Assembly (NCBI GenBank): GCA_900554495.1
Contig: USHR01000039.1
Location: 1-12,907, forward strand
Length of the DNA: 12,907 nt
Direction: 5' to 3'
Origin: an uncultured Collinsella sp.
Lineage (GTDB): Bacteria; Actinomycetota; Coriobacteriia; Coriobacteriales; Coriobacteriaceae
The first letter of the stretch is position 1; the number at the start of each line of letters is the position of its first letter. The notes under the pieces were generated by a model that ran no database searches, was not told where the DNA came from, and saw only the letters and a list, made by a program, of their open reading frames with translations. Both the position numbers and the translations under genes were made by a program. This document shows positions 12,878 to 12,907 of this stretch, piece by piece.

Positions 12878-12907
12878 CTGTCTCTTATACACATCTCCCA
12901 GCCCACG
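12878..12907. other. Sequencing adapter (Tn5 mosaic end plus Nextera adapter) at contig end
   Basis: CTGTCTCTTATACACATCT (12878-12896) is the exact 19-base Tn5 mosaic end used in Nextera libraries. The remaining CCCAGCCCACG matches the adapter continuation CCGAGCCCACG at 10 of 11 bases. It is library-derived, not chromosomal, and marks the end of an assembled contig. Confidence 0.97.

Noticed and set aside
12878..12896. A real Tn5-type mobile element end
   Set aside because: The mosaic end is a synthetic hyperactive hybrid sequence and is followed by Nextera adapter bases at the contig edge.

Overview
The window is about 12.9 kb of GC-rich bacterial DNA. It is densely coded on both strands and holds ten complete, well-formed protein genes. 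I see no rRNA, tRNA, insertion sequence or CRISPR array. The gene set is an NhaP-type antiporter, a lactate permease, an ATP-type PEP carboxykinase, DegV, MarR and TrpRS. That set, the codon style and the many GGGGACA/TGTCCCC intergenic hairpins fit a gut actinobacterium of the class Coriobacteriia, most like Collinsella. This placement is from recall of such genomes and was not checked by any search.

Layout, left to right. A K+/H+ antiporter (NhaP2-like, minus strand, 203-1804) diverges from a PPP-family metallophosphoesterase (plus, 2130-2969). The phosphatase converges on a 12-TM polysaccharide flippase-like protein (minus, 3165-4739, TTG start). The flippase diverges from an L-lactate permease (plus, 4918-6489), which is followed by a block of three hairpins and then pckA (plus, 6741-8411). 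Next on the plus strand come an orphan B3/4 (PheRS-editing-like) domain protein (8639-9358), a MarR regulator (9529-9978), a DegV/FakB-type fatty-acid-binding protein (10098-10952) and a minimal MGMT-type alkyltransferase (11033-11353). trpS (minus, 11747-12796) closes the window.

Transcription units can be read from the terminators. A nearly identical 33-nt hairpin followed by T residues sits 15-30 nt after the stop codons of pckA, the B3/4 gene, degV and the MGMT gene. None lies between marR and degV, so these two may be one operon. trpS has its own minus-strand terminator. Lactate permease plus PEP carboxykinase suggests handling of C3/C4 acids at the lactate-pyruvate-PEP-oxaloacetate node. 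The other genes look like independent housekeeping units.

Nothing here is a clear new multi-gene system. The parts that deserve a second look are RNA- and repeat-level. They are the 33-nt hairpin family present in both orientations, a leader ahead of the B3/4 gene with mutually exclusive terminator-like structures, a possible free-standing small RNA between the MGMT gene and trpS, and several clean operator-like palindromes. The last 30 bases are not genomic: they match the Tn5 mosaic end and Nextera adapter, so this is a contig end. The adapter also creates a false N-terminal extension on the trpS reading frame.
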